NCBI GenBank assembly: GCA_023399815.1
Contig: JAEWOJ010000013.1
Coordinates: forward strand, 1-9,551
Source of the DNA: Pseudomonadota bacterium
GTDB lineage: Bacteria > Pseudomonadota > Gammaproteobacteria > Xanthomonadales > Xanthomonadaceae
Length of the DNA stretch: 9,551 bases
Reading direction: 5' to 3'
Within the stretch, counting starts at the first letter, position 1; each line of letters begins with the position of its first letter. Below, piece by piece: positions 1 to 6,153 of this stretch. The notes beneath the pieces were generated by a model. It did no database searches. It worked only from the letters and a program-made list of their open reading frames with translations, and was not told the DNA's origin. The translations under genes and the position numbers were made by a program.

Positions 1-34
1 GCCGGCATCTGCACGACGCTGGGGAATATGAGGT

Positions 35-104
35 TGCCGGCCAGCGGCCGGCACTACCCGCCGGAGCCGGGAATTCCCGGTGGGTGCCGACCGGTGGTCG
101 GCAC
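35..104. repeat. Head-to-head pair of REP-like palindromes (SMAG/GTAG type)
   Basis: There are two short hairpins. At 35-53, TGCCGGCC and GGCCGGCA flank a 3-nt AGC loop; read on the minus strand this is preceded by GGTAG at 58-54, the head typical of Stenotrophomonas GTAG-type REPs. At 84-104, GTGCCGACC and GGTCGGCAC flank a 3-nt loop, preceded on the plus strand by GTGG (80-83). The heads face each other across about 21 nt, which also hold the palindrome CCGGGAATTCCCGG (67-80). The pair probably lies at the 3' end of a gene just outside the window, where it could stabilise or terminate mRNA. The family assignment is from memory of the motif. Confidence 0.75.
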
Positions 105-261
105 TTGTCTTTCCGCTCACGCCAGGCGCGCCGTCACCCGGGTAAACGGTCGGGCGCCAAGGACGCATGGTCGGTGAAGGGTTGCCCGGGCCACTCGGCC
201 GCTAGCGGCCACCCCGTGCCGGAGATTGCGCTGGCAGCCGGATTTTCGGCATCCTCGGCAC

Positions 262-1215
262 ATGACACCCCCGTTGCGCTCGATCCATGTCGTGGCCGCC
301 GTCATCACCGACGCGCGTGGCCGTATCCTGCTCAACCGCCGGACCGGCGACAGCGACATGGCCGGGCTGTGGGAATTCCCCGGCGGCAAGCGCGAGCCGG
401 GCGAGACCTCCGAGCAGGCACTGGTGCGCGAACTGCGCGAGGAACTCGGCATCGAGGCCGAGGTCGGCGACTGGGTGATGGAGGTGCCGCAGCTGTACCC
501 GGACAAGCGCCTGCGGCTGGAGGTGCGCCACGTACGCCAATGGAAGGGAAGCGCGCGTGGCCGCGAGGGGCAGGCCATCACCTGGGTGACGCCCGACAAG
601 CTTTCCCGCTACTCGATGCCGCCGGCGGACCTGCCGGTGGTCGCCACGCTGCGCCAGGCCGACCGCTACCTGGTCACGCCGGAGCCGGCGGACGGCGACG
701 AGGCCTGGCTGGATGGGCTGGTCGCCGCGGTCGATGGCGGCATCCGCCGCGTGCAGCTGCGCACGCCGCAGGCCGGCGACCGCGGCGCGCTCGCGCGCAG
801 CGCGGTGGAACGCGTCGGCCGCCAGGCCGAGCTGCTGCTCAACCGCGATATCGCGCTGGCGAAGGAACTGGGCGTGGGCGTGCACCTGGGGAGCGAACAG
901 CTGCTGCAGCTGGAACGGCGTCCCCTGTCCGGCGAGGCGCTGGTCGGCGCTTCCTGCCACGACCTGGCGCAGTTGCAGGCGGCGCAGCGGCTGGGTTGCG
1001 ACTTCGCGGTGCTCGGCCCGGTGCAGGCCACCGCCAGCCATCCCGGCGCGGCGCCGCTGGGCTGGGAAGCGTTCGAGCGCCTGCGCGAGCAGGTGTCGCT
1101 GCCGATCTACGCCATCGGCGGCCTGGCCGCGGACGACATCGGTACCGCGCGCCGGCATGGCGCGCTGGGCGTGGCCGCGATCCGCGCGCTGTGGCCGGAG
1201 CCGGTTACAGGCTGA
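262..1215 (+). CDS. Nudix hydrolase (MutT-like) fused to a ThiE-like domain
   Basis: This 317-residue, two-domain protein starts with a MutT-type Nudix hydrolase (about 8-130), the family that hydrolyses 8-oxo-dGTP to keep oxidised guanine out of DNA. The Nudix box is complete: G42, E48, then RELREELGI at 56-64. The C-terminal half (about 135-312) resembles thiamine-phosphate synthase, with VQLR at 164-167, GVHLG at 206-210, SCHD at 231-234, GPV at 252-254 and AIGG at 284-287. Several ThiE positions differ from the usual pattern: VQLR is not followed by the usual EK, the NDR signature reads NRD (194-196), and the T-K after GPxF is absent. The thiamine activity is therefore doubtful. The fusion is known in gamma-proteobacteria, commonly near secA. 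I chose the ATG at 262 over the in-frame TTG at 226 because the homologous region starts there; no strong Shine-Dalgarno (SD) is visible. Its 3' end overlaps the convergent gene by 11 bp. Confidence 0.93.
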   Translation: MTPPLRSIHVVAAVITDARGRILLNRRTGDSDMAGLWEFPGGKREPGETSEQALVRELREELGIEAEVGDWVMEVPQLYPDKRLRLEVRHVRQWKGSARGREGQAITWVTPDKLSRYSMPPADLPVVATLRQADRYLVTPEPADGDEAWLDGLVAAVDGGIRRVQLRTPQAGDRGALARSAVERVGRQAELLLNRDIALAKELGVGVHLGSEQLLQLERRPLSGEALVGASCHDLAQLQAAQRLGCDFAVLGPVQATASHPGAAPLGWEAFERLREQVSLPIYAIGGLAADDIGTARRHGALGVAAIRALWPEPVTG

Positions 1216-1774
1216 TCCAGAAGCAGTTGTACTGCCGGCGCAGGTTCACCACCGTGCGCGCGGGCGTGCCGCTGCTGCCCAGCGTCTGCTCCAGCCGCAG
1301 CCCGACAGGGCGCGGCGGCGTGGCCGGTGGGTTGCCGACGGCAGCGGAGTCGTTGCCGGCATCCGGGACGGCGTCGGCCACCGGTTCAATTGCAGGGTCG
1401 TGCGGAAACACCGGCGCGATGTCCACCAGCGGACGCTGCACGATCGCATCCAGCCGGTCCATCACCCGCGTGGCCGCGGCGCTGGACAGCCCGTCCCAGA
1501 AATAGATGCCGGACAGGCGGTTGGCATCGCGCGCGGCCACCGCCGTGCGGATCTGCGCCACCACCTCGCTGAGCCGGCGGGCGCAGGTATCGCGGTACAG
1601 GCCGCTGCCGCCGGCGGCGCGCGCCTCGGGCAGCAGACGCGCGTGCGCGCCCATCGCCTCGCAGGACTTGTCGCCATAGACCGTGCGGCCCTGCGCGTCA
1701 GTGCAGCGGTTGACCTGCTGCGCGTGCGCGGCGGGGACGAGGCAGCAGGCCAGCAGGAGCAGGGCGGTTCGCAT
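1205..1774 (-). CDS. Secreted DUF4124-domain protein
   Basis: This 189-residue protein has a Sec signal peptide: a basic start (MRT), a Leu/Ala-rich core and a likely cut after AHA18. Mature residues 20-60 match the DUF4124 pattern seen in many Xanthomonad and Pseudomonad envelope proteins: a VNRCTDAQGRTVYGDKSC-like motif with C24 and C38, which may form a disulfide. A helical, Ala/Arg-rich segment follows (about 60-115, with C64). A Pro/Ala-rich linker (about 120-158) then leads to a short C-terminal part with C184. The function of the family is unknown; an envelope location is inferred. I chose the start at 1774 because the signal peptide begins there. Upstream in-frame codons reach 1885 but run through the inverted repeat at 1834-1889. 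No SD is visible. A small potential hairpin (1771-1776 with 1788-1793) covers the start codon. Confidence 0.85.
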   Translation of the reverse strand: MRTALLLLACCLVPAAHAQQVNRCTDAQGRTVYGDKSCEAMGAHARLLPEARAAGGSGLYRDTCARRLSEVVAQIRTAVAARDANRLSGIYFWDGLSSAAATRVMDRLDAIVQRPLVDIAPVFPHDPAIEPVADAVPDAGNDSAAVGNPPATPPRPVGLRLEQTLGSSGTPARTVVNLRRQYNCFWISL

Positions 1775-1833
1775 CGTCGCAGGGTAGCGATGCGATGCAG
1801 TGGCAGGAAGGGGTCGCGAGGTGCCGTGGGAGC

Positions 1834-1889
1834 GGGCTTGTCCGCGAACGCTCTTGGCGAAGGCCCTGAAAGCATTCGTGGACAAGCCC
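1834..1889. repeat. Long imperfect inverted repeat after metF
   Basis: The left arm GGGCTTGTCCGCGAACGC (1834-1851) and right arm GCATTCGTGGACAAGCCC (1872-1889) are complementary over 18 positions, with two mismatches that become G-U pairs in one of the RNAs. The loop is 20 nt. The left side starts within GTGGGAGCGGGCTTGTCCGCG, which resembles the widespread REP-like hairpins of Pseudomonads and Xanthomonads. It begins 9 nt past the metF stop, so it would form a hairpin at the 3' end of the metF transcript and may end or protect it. There is no U tract. It also separates metF from the DUF4124 gene. Confidence 0.7.
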
Positions 1890-1898
1890 AGGCAGCGA

Positions 1899-2729
1899 TC
1901 AACTGCTGCCGAGACGCTGCAGCACCGCGTTGGTCGGCTTGGCCAGGTTGAGCGTGTAGAAGTGCAGCGACGGCGCGCCGCCGGCGATCAGCCGTTCGCA
2001 CAGCGCCGCCACCACGTCGGCGCCGAACGCGCGCACCGATTCGGTGTCGTCGCCATAGGCCTGCATGCGCTTGGCGACCCAGCGCGGGATCTCCGCGCCG
2101 CACTGCTCCGAGAAGCGGCGCAGCTGGCTGAAGTTGGAGATCGGCATCACCCCGGGAATGATCGGCACGTCCACGCCCAGCCGCCGCACCGCGTCGACGA
2201 AATGGAAATAGGCGTCGGCGTTGTAGAAGTACTGGGTGATGGCCGCGTCGGCACCGGCGTCGATCTTGGCCTTGAAGTGGCGAAGGTCGGCCAGCGCGTC
2301 GCTGGCCTGCGGATGCGTCTCCGGATAGGCGCCGACCTCGATGCGGAAGGCGTCGCCGTGCTCGGCGCGGATGAAGGCGATCAGCTCCGAGGCGTAGCGC
2401 AGGTCGCCGGGAAAGCCCATGCCCGAGGGCAGGTCGCCGCGCAGGGCGACGATGCGGCGCACGCCGATGGCGCGGTACAGCTTGAGCAGTTCGCGGATCT
2501 CCTCGCGGGTGCCGCCCACGCAGGACAGGTGCGGCGCGGCCTGCAGGCCATGGTGCTGGTTGAGGTGGCGCACCGTCTCGGAGGTGTAGCTCAGCGTCGA
2601 ACCGCCGGCGCCGAAGGTGCAGGACACATATTCGGGCGCATGCACCTTGAGCCTGCTCGCGGTGCGGTCCAGCTGCGCGCGCTGGTCATCGGTCTTGGGC
2701 GGATAGAACTCGAAGCTGAGCGCGGTCAT
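1899..2729 (-). CDS. metF: 5,10-methylenetetrahydrofolate reductase (MetF)
   Basis: This cytoplasmic flavoprotein reduces 5,10-methylene-THF to 5-methyl-THF, the methyl donor for turning homocysteine into methionine. The 276-residue length is typical for bacterial MetF. Family motifs occur in order: FEFYPPK with E7 (equivalent to E. coli E28), TFGAGGST at 38-45, HLSCVG at 67-72, LRGD at 96-99 with D99 (E. coli D120), ITQYFYN at 164-170 with Q166, PIIPGVMPI at 189-197, and LHFYTLN at 255-261. The ATG at 2729 is the natural start because the FEF motif follows at once. The leader has no purine SD, and a 7-bp inverted repeat (2732-2738 with 2750-2756) lies against the start codon. A promoter and candidate operator lie just upstream. 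No methionine gene is adjacent; ahcY is on the same strand 5 kb away. Confidence 0.96.
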   Translation of the reverse strand: MTALSFEFYPPKTDDQRAQLDRTASRLKVHAPEYVSCTFGAGGSTLSYTSETVRHLNQHHGLQAAPHLSCVGGTREEIRELLKLYRAIGVRRIVALRGDLPSGMGFPGDLRYASELIAFIRAEHGDAFRIEVGAYPETHPQASDALADLRHFKAKIDAGADAAITQYFYNADAYFHFVDAVRRLGVDVPIIPGVMPISNFSQLRRFSEQCGAEIPRWVAKRMQAYGDDTESVRAFGADVVAALCERLIAGGAPSLHFYTLNLAKPTNAVLQRLGSS

Positions 2730-2757
2730 GGCGGGCCAGGGGATGGGTTTGGCCCGA

Positions 2758-2788
2758 ATTATATCTCTCCATCAAGATGGATATGCAA
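2758..2788 (-). promoter_or_regulatory. Candidate metF promoter
   Basis: On the minus strand, a perfect -10 TATAAT (2763-2758) follows TTGCAT (2788-2783) at a 19-nt spacing, slightly long for sigma-70. Transcription would begin near 2750, giving a leader of only about 20 nt. This is the most AT-rich spot for hundreds of bases around. Confidence 0.65.
2768..2781. promoter_or_regulatory. Palindromic candidate operator in the metF promoter spacer
   Basis: TCCATC and GATGGA form a perfect 6-bp inverted repeat around AA (2774-2775), placed wholly between the -35 and -10 elements of the metF promoter. A protein bound there would block RNA polymerase, so a repressor is inferred. ArsR-type SahR, which represses methionine-cycle genes in various Proteobacteria, is the leading suspect by context. 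I cannot confirm that its motif matches. No copy is seen at the ahcY promoter. Confidence 0.5.
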
Positions 2789-2927
2789 TTGTTTCGGCTG
2801 TGACCGGGGCGTGGTCTGCCTCGCTGCCTGCCGTGGCGGCGGCGCGATGCGGGTGACGATTACCGTCCGCGCGACAGCGGCCGGGGGCCGGCCCGCCGTC
2901 ATCGCCGCCGTATCGCCGCGGCGCGCC

Positions 2928-3569
2928 TTACAGCGCCTTGTCGTCGAACAGCGCCACCCGGCAGTGTGCGGCCCTGTCGGCGAGGTAGCGCTGCGCGTTG
3001 GGCCCGAAGGCGATACCCCTGACGATGGTCAGCGAGCGCAGTGCCGGGAACAGGCGGAAATCGCTTTCGTCGAGGGTGTCGGCCAGGCCGGAGGCCAGCA
3101 GTGCTTCCAGTTCCTCCAGCGGCGGTTGCAGTTGGGCCAGGAAATCCGCGGTGTCGTCCCACAGCGCCTGCAGGTCGCCGAAGGCCTGGGTCTCGCGTGC
3201 GATGAAGGCCGCGCGCGCCGCCTCGGTGGCGAGTTCGCGGAAGTCGGCGCGGGTGAAGCGCGGCACGCACAGGCGCAGCATCAGCGGCCACGCGCGTTCG
3301 ACCCAGGCGTCGATGGCGGCGTTGCTCCCGCTGCCGATGACGGCCGGTGCGGAGGCCTGGTCCAGGTAACGCACGATGTCCATGCTCTCGGGCATGAAAC
3401 CGCCGTCGTCCTTCTGCAGGATCGGCACGACCTTGCGGCCGACCATCCGGGTGGGCGTCTCCACGTCGCCTTCCATGATGATGCCGATGGCCATGTCCAG
3501 CCGCTTGAGGCCGATGACCATCTGCGGCCGGCAGCAGAAGGGGCAGTGCTCGTAGATGAGCAGTTTCAT
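2928..3569 (-). CDS. grxB: Glutaredoxin 2 (Grx2/GrxB family)
   Basis: This 213-residue protein is close in size to E. coli Grx2 (215). The family reduces protein and glutathione mixed disulfides in the cytoplasm using glutathione, and has a GST-like fold. The N-terminal thioredoxin-like domain (1-75) carries the redox motif C9-P-F-C12, then a third cysteine, C13, where Grx2 normally has another residue. It also has the cis-proline V48-P49 and the glutathione-binding ES pair at 61-62. The all-helical Grx2 C-terminal domain fills 85-210, with a recognisable FPALRSLTIVRGI stretch at 174-186. I chose the ATG at 3569 because MKLLIYEHC is the normal N terminus; the frame stays open another 130 codons upstream, but this is low-complexity and overlaps the divergent permease gene. 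No SD is visible. It is divergent from the permease. Confidence 0.93.
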   Translation of the reverse strand: MKLLIYEHCPFCCRPQMVIGLKRLDMAIGIIMEGDVETPTRMVGRKVVPILQKDDGGFMPESMDIVRYLDQASAPAVIGSGSNAAIDAWVERAWPLMLRLCVPRFTRADFRELATEAARAAFIARETQAFGDLQALWDDTADFLAQLQPPLEELEALLASGLADTLDESDFRLFPALRSLTIVRGIAFGPNAQRYLADRAAHCRVALFDDKAL

Positions 3570-3596
3570 GGGGCGGGACCGTGGGGGAGGTGGCGC

Positions 3597-3625
3597 ATCA
3601 TCGCGTCGCCGGGCGGGGGCGACAA
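3597..3625 (-). promoter_or_regulatory. Weak candidate grxB promoter
   Basis: On the minus strand, TTGTCG (3625-3620) and GATGAT (3602-3597) are 17 nt apart, each matching four of six sigma-70 consensus bases. The predicted start is about 20 nt upstream of the grxB ATG. In such GC-rich sequence this match could be chance. Confidence 0.3.
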
Positions 3626-3715
3626 TCACGGCGGCGCGACGGCGCATGGCGGAAGCGGCGGCCTGCCGCATCCCTGGCACGGTGCAGCCACGTCCATGCG
3701 TGCCATAGGTTGGGC

Positions 3716-3767
3716 TGACAGCGGCGTCCCGCGCTGTCACCCTCGTTCCCGTGCCGATCACCGGCAC
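3716..3767 (+). promoter_or_regulatory. Two tandem hairpins ahead of the permease gene
   Basis: A perfect 8-bp stem, TGACAGCG (3716-3723) and CGCTGTCA (3732-3739), has an 8-nt loop. A second stem, GTGCCG (3751-3756) and CGGCAC (3762-3767), ends about 10 nt before the GGAG ribosome-binding site at 3778-3781. The first could equally be an operator dyad. No convincing -10 or -35 is seen, so whether these hairpins are transcribed is unknown. Confidence 0.4.
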
Positions 3768-3786
3768 GCTTTCTGCCGGAGCCCCG

Positions 3787-5409
3787 ATGAATCCTCCCAA
3801 CGCCATCCGCCGCGACGTCGGACCCATCGCCCTGATGCTGACCGGGCTGGGTTCCATCATCGGCTCGGGGTGGCTGTTCGGCGCCTGGCGCGCCGCCGGC
3901 CTGGCCGGACCGGGGGCGATCTGGGCCTGGGTGCTGGGTGCGGGCATCATCCTCACCATCGCCCTGACCTATGCCGAACTGGGCGCGATGTTCCCCGAAT
4001 CCGGCGGCATGGTGCGCTACAGCCACTATTCGCACGGCTCGCTGGTGGGCTTCATCGCCGCCTGGGCCAACTGGATCGCGATCGTCTCGGTGATCCCGGT
4101 GGAGGCCGAGGCCTCGGTGCAGTACATGGCGTCCTGGCCGTGGCAATGGGCGCAGGACCTGTACGTGCAGGCGCCGGGCGGGCAGGGCGAACTCACCGCG
4201 CCGGGGCTGGGCATCTCCGCCCTGCTGGTGGTGGTGTATTTCCTGGTCAACTACTGGAGCGTGAAGCTGTTCGCGCGCTCCAACAGCGCCATCACCGTGT
4301 TCAAGCTGGTGGTGCCGGCGCTGACCGCGGTGGCGCTGATCGCCAGCGGCTTCCATGCGCAGAACTTCTCGGTCGGCCTGCATGGCGCCGGCAGCCCGGT
4401 GCTCGATCTCTCCGCGGTGCTGACCGCGATCGCCACCGCCGGCATCGTCTTCAGCTTCAACGGCTTCCAGAGCCCGGTGAACCTCGCCGGCGAGGCGCGC
4501 AACCCCGGGCGCAGCATCCCGCTGGCGGTGGTCAGCTCGATCCTGCTGGCGACCGTGGTCTACGTGCTGCTGCAGGTGGCCTACCTGGGCGCGGTGCCGC
4601 CGCACATGCTGGAACAGGCCGGCTGGCACGGCATCGATTTCCGCTCGCCGTTCGCGCAGCTGGCGATCATCGCCAACCTGCACTGGCTGGCGATGCTGCT
4701 CTACGTCGATGCCTTCGTCAGCCCGAGCGGCACCGGCATGACCTACACCGCCACCACCGCGCGCATGATCTACGGCATGCAGCGCAACGGCACCGCGCCG
4801 GACATCCTCGGCCGCGTGCACGCGCACTGGGGCGTGCCGCGCCCGGCGATGTGGCTGAACCTGGCGGTGTCGTTCCTGTTCCTGTTCTTCTTCCGCGGCT
4901 GGGGCACGCTGGCGGCGGTGATCTCGGTGGCGACGGTGATCTCGTACATGACCGGCCCGGTCAGCGCGATGTCGCTGCGCCGCACCGCGCCCGGCCTGCA
5001 CCGGCCGCTGCGGGTGAAGGCCCTGCCGGTGCTGGCAGGCGTCGCCTTCGTGATGGCCACCGAGCTGCTGTACTGGGCGCGCTGGCCGCTGACCGGGCAG
5101 ATCATCGTGCTGATGCTGGTGGCGCTGCCGATCTACTTCTACTACCAGGCCAGGTCCGGCTGGCGCGACTTCGGCCGCCAGCTGAAGGGCGCGTGGTGGC
5201 TGGTCTGCTACCTGCCGGTGCTGGCGCTGGTGTCGTGGCTGGGCAGCAGCACCTTCGGCGGCCGCGGCTACCTGACCTACGGCTGGGACCTGCTGGCGGT
5301 GGCGGCGATCGGCATCGTGTTCTACGTGTGGGGCGTGCAGGCGGGCTGGCGCACGCCGTCGGTGGAGCAGGCCGAGCGCATTCCGCATCCGGAACACGCG
5401 CAGGCCTGA
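3787..5409 (+). CDS. APC-superfamily amino acid permease
   Basis: This 540-residue inner-membrane transporter has about 12-14 hydrophobic helices. The N terminus carries the APC unwound-helix motif GSIIGSG (22-28), followed by AGPGA (40-44) and YAELGAMFPESGG (62-74). The helix-6/loop signature is SFNGFQSP...LAGEARNPGRSIP (223-245). Extra helices occupy about 468-518, and the tail is hydrophilic. Overall it most resembles the branch containing YveA-type aspartate:proton symporters, so proton-coupled uptake of an acidic or other amino acid is plausible, but the substrate cannot be read from sequence. I chose the ATG at 3787 because GGAG lies 5 nt upstream; a GTG at 3751 in the same frame sits inside a hairpin. 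It is divergent from grxB. The next gene starts 63 nt downstream with no terminator between, so they may be cotranscribed. Confidence 0.92.
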   Translation: MNPPNAIRRDVGPIALMLTGLGSIIGSGWLFGAWRAAGLAGPGAIWAWVLGAGIILTIALTYAELGAMFPESGGMVRYSHYSHGSLVGFIAAWANWIAIVSVIPVEAEASVQYMASWPWQWAQDLYVQAPGGQGELTAPGLGISALLVVVYFLVNYWSVKLFARSNSAITVFKLVVPALTAVALIASGFHAQNFSVGLHGAGSPVLDLSAVLTAIATAGIVFSFNGFQSPVNLAGEARNPGRSIPLAVVSSILLATVVYVLLQVAYLGAVPPHMLEQAGWHGIDFRSPFAQLAIIANLHWLAMLLYVDAFVSPSGTGMTYTATTARMIYGMQRNGTAPDILGRVHAHWGVPRPAMWLNLAVSFLFLFFFRGWGTLAAVISVATVISYMTGPVSAMSLRRTAPGLHRPLRVKALPVLAGVAFVMATELLYWARWPLTGQIIVLMLVALPIYFYYQARSGWRDFGRQLKGAWWLVCYLPVLALVSWLGSSTFGGRGYLTYGWDLLAVAAIGIVFYVWGVQAGWRTPSVEQAERIPHPEHAQA

Positions 5410-5472
5410 ACCGGGCGTGCGTCGCGGCGATGCGATCGCCGACAATGGCCGGGTTTCCCGAACGTCCCGGCC

Positions 5473-6027
5473 ATGTCCATCTTCCTGACGCCCTTCGCCC
5501 GCACCCGCCTGTTCCCGCGCACGCCGCGCCCGAACACGATCCGCGACTGCACGCCCGAGCAGTTCGAGCGCCACCTCAACGACCACGCGCCGCTGCAGGT
5601 GCTCGACGGCTACGCGCCGTTCTGCAAGCTGCACGTGCACCGCAACTGGACGTCCACGCGCTGCCTGACCGTGCCGGTCACCGACGCCAACCGCCACCTG
5701 CTGCGCTCGGCCTACGAGGCGCGCACGCGCGAGGAACTGCCGGTGCTGGTGCGCTGGTTCGAGGGCGTGGAACCGCCGGTGGCGGACTATATGGTCGTCA
5801 TCCTCTACAGCCGCGAGCAGCTGGCGAAGGAAGGCGCGCCCATCGAGGCCGACTGGGGCGTGGTCGGCTGCCTGTATACCGCGACGCCTGCGGAAATCCC
5901 GATGGCGCCGATCACCATGATGCGCAACGCGCTGGGCGTGGAGGAGGGCGGCTCGGGCGTGCCGATCGACCGCGACGCCTATCGCCGCGCGGTGGAGTTC
6001 TGGGAGGGCAACGCCAACTGGCGTTAG
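5473..6027 (+). CDS. DUF3228 family protein
   Basis: This 184-residue soluble protein has no signal peptide or membrane segment. The C-terminal half carries the conserved DUF3228 pattern: LYSREQLAKEG (about 113-123), a WGVVGCLYT stretch (about 131-139), then a PMAPITMMRNALGVEEGGSG region (about 145-164). The N-terminal half has several His and Cys residues (C26, C51, H54, H56, C64), which could bind metal, although this is speculation. The family is widespread but has no established function that I know of. Its start at 5473 lacks a clear SD. A 6-bp hairpin (5426-5431 with 5435-5440) lies between the permease stop and this gene. Readthrough from the permease is the simplest way to express it, though a GACAAT at 5441-5446 could be a weak -10. 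Confidence 0.88.
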   Translation: MSIFLTPFARTRLFPRTPRPNTIRDCTPEQFERHLNDHAPLQVLDGYAPFCKLHVHRNWTSTRCLTVPVTDANRHLLRSAYEARTREELPVLVRWFEGVEPPVADYMVVILYSREQLAKEGAPIEADWGVVGCLYTATPAEIPMAPITMMRNALGVEEGGSGVPIDRDAYRRAVEFWEGNANWR

Positions 6028-6028
6028 C

Positions 6029-6094
6029 AGGTCGGGGCTGCGCCCCCGGCGCTTCTGCGCCATGTCACCGGCCGTCGGGGCGTAGCCCTGACCT
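6029..6094. repeat. Long inverted repeat between convergent genes
   Basis: AGGTCGGGGCTGCGCCCC (6029-6046) pairs with GGGGCGTAGCCCTGACCT (6077-6094), 18 positions with two mismatches. The 30-nt centre holds a further hairpin, GGCGC (6048-6052) with GCGCC (6057-6061). It begins 2 nt after the DUF3228 stop and lies 59 nt past the stop of the convergent YdeI-like gene. It could serve as a two-way transcript end, though there is no U tract on either side. GC-rich repeats of this kind are common in Xanthomonad genomes. Confidence 0.7.
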
Positions 6095-6153
6095 ACCCCC
6101 GTTGCGATGCTGGGTGTCCTGCATGGCGCTGGGCTTCGCTGTATCAACCCGGC

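Noticed and set aside
197..210. 14-bp palindrome GGCCGCTAGCGGCC upstream of the Nudix gene
   Set aside because: In DNA this GC-rich such palindromes arise often, and no promoter element is positioned around it.
226..261. TTG start 12 codons upstream for the Nudix-ThiE gene
   Set aside because: The added residues have no family counterpart and there is no SD; the ATG at 262 matches the usual N terminus.
202..1158. A 318-codon open frame antisense to the Nudix-ThiE gene
   Set aside because: Shadow of a gene with a perfect Nudix box; no SD or motif.
1742..1774. Lipoprotein signal (LLAC) in the DUF4124 protein
   Set aside because: The cysteine comes at residue 10, too early for a lipobox, and the hydrophobic core continues to a good AHA signal-peptidase I site.
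2789..2927. Possible small gene or terminator between grxB and metF
   Set aside because: Only GC-rich low-complexity sequence; no SD-led short frame and no stem followed by a U tract.
3570..3959. 130-residue N-terminal extension of glutaredoxin 2
   Set aside because: Low-complexity and overlaps the start of the divergent permease gene; Grx2 normally starts at MKL.
5426..5446. Small hairpin plus GACAAT before the DUF3228 gene as terminator and promoter
   Set aside because: A 6-bp stem with no U tract is not a terminator, and no -35 is present at 16-18 nt; noted only as a weak possibility.
3598..6147. An 849-codon open frame on the minus strand
   Set aside because: Antisense to the permease and DUF3228 genes; the protein is His/Arg/Gln-rich noise with no start signal or domain.
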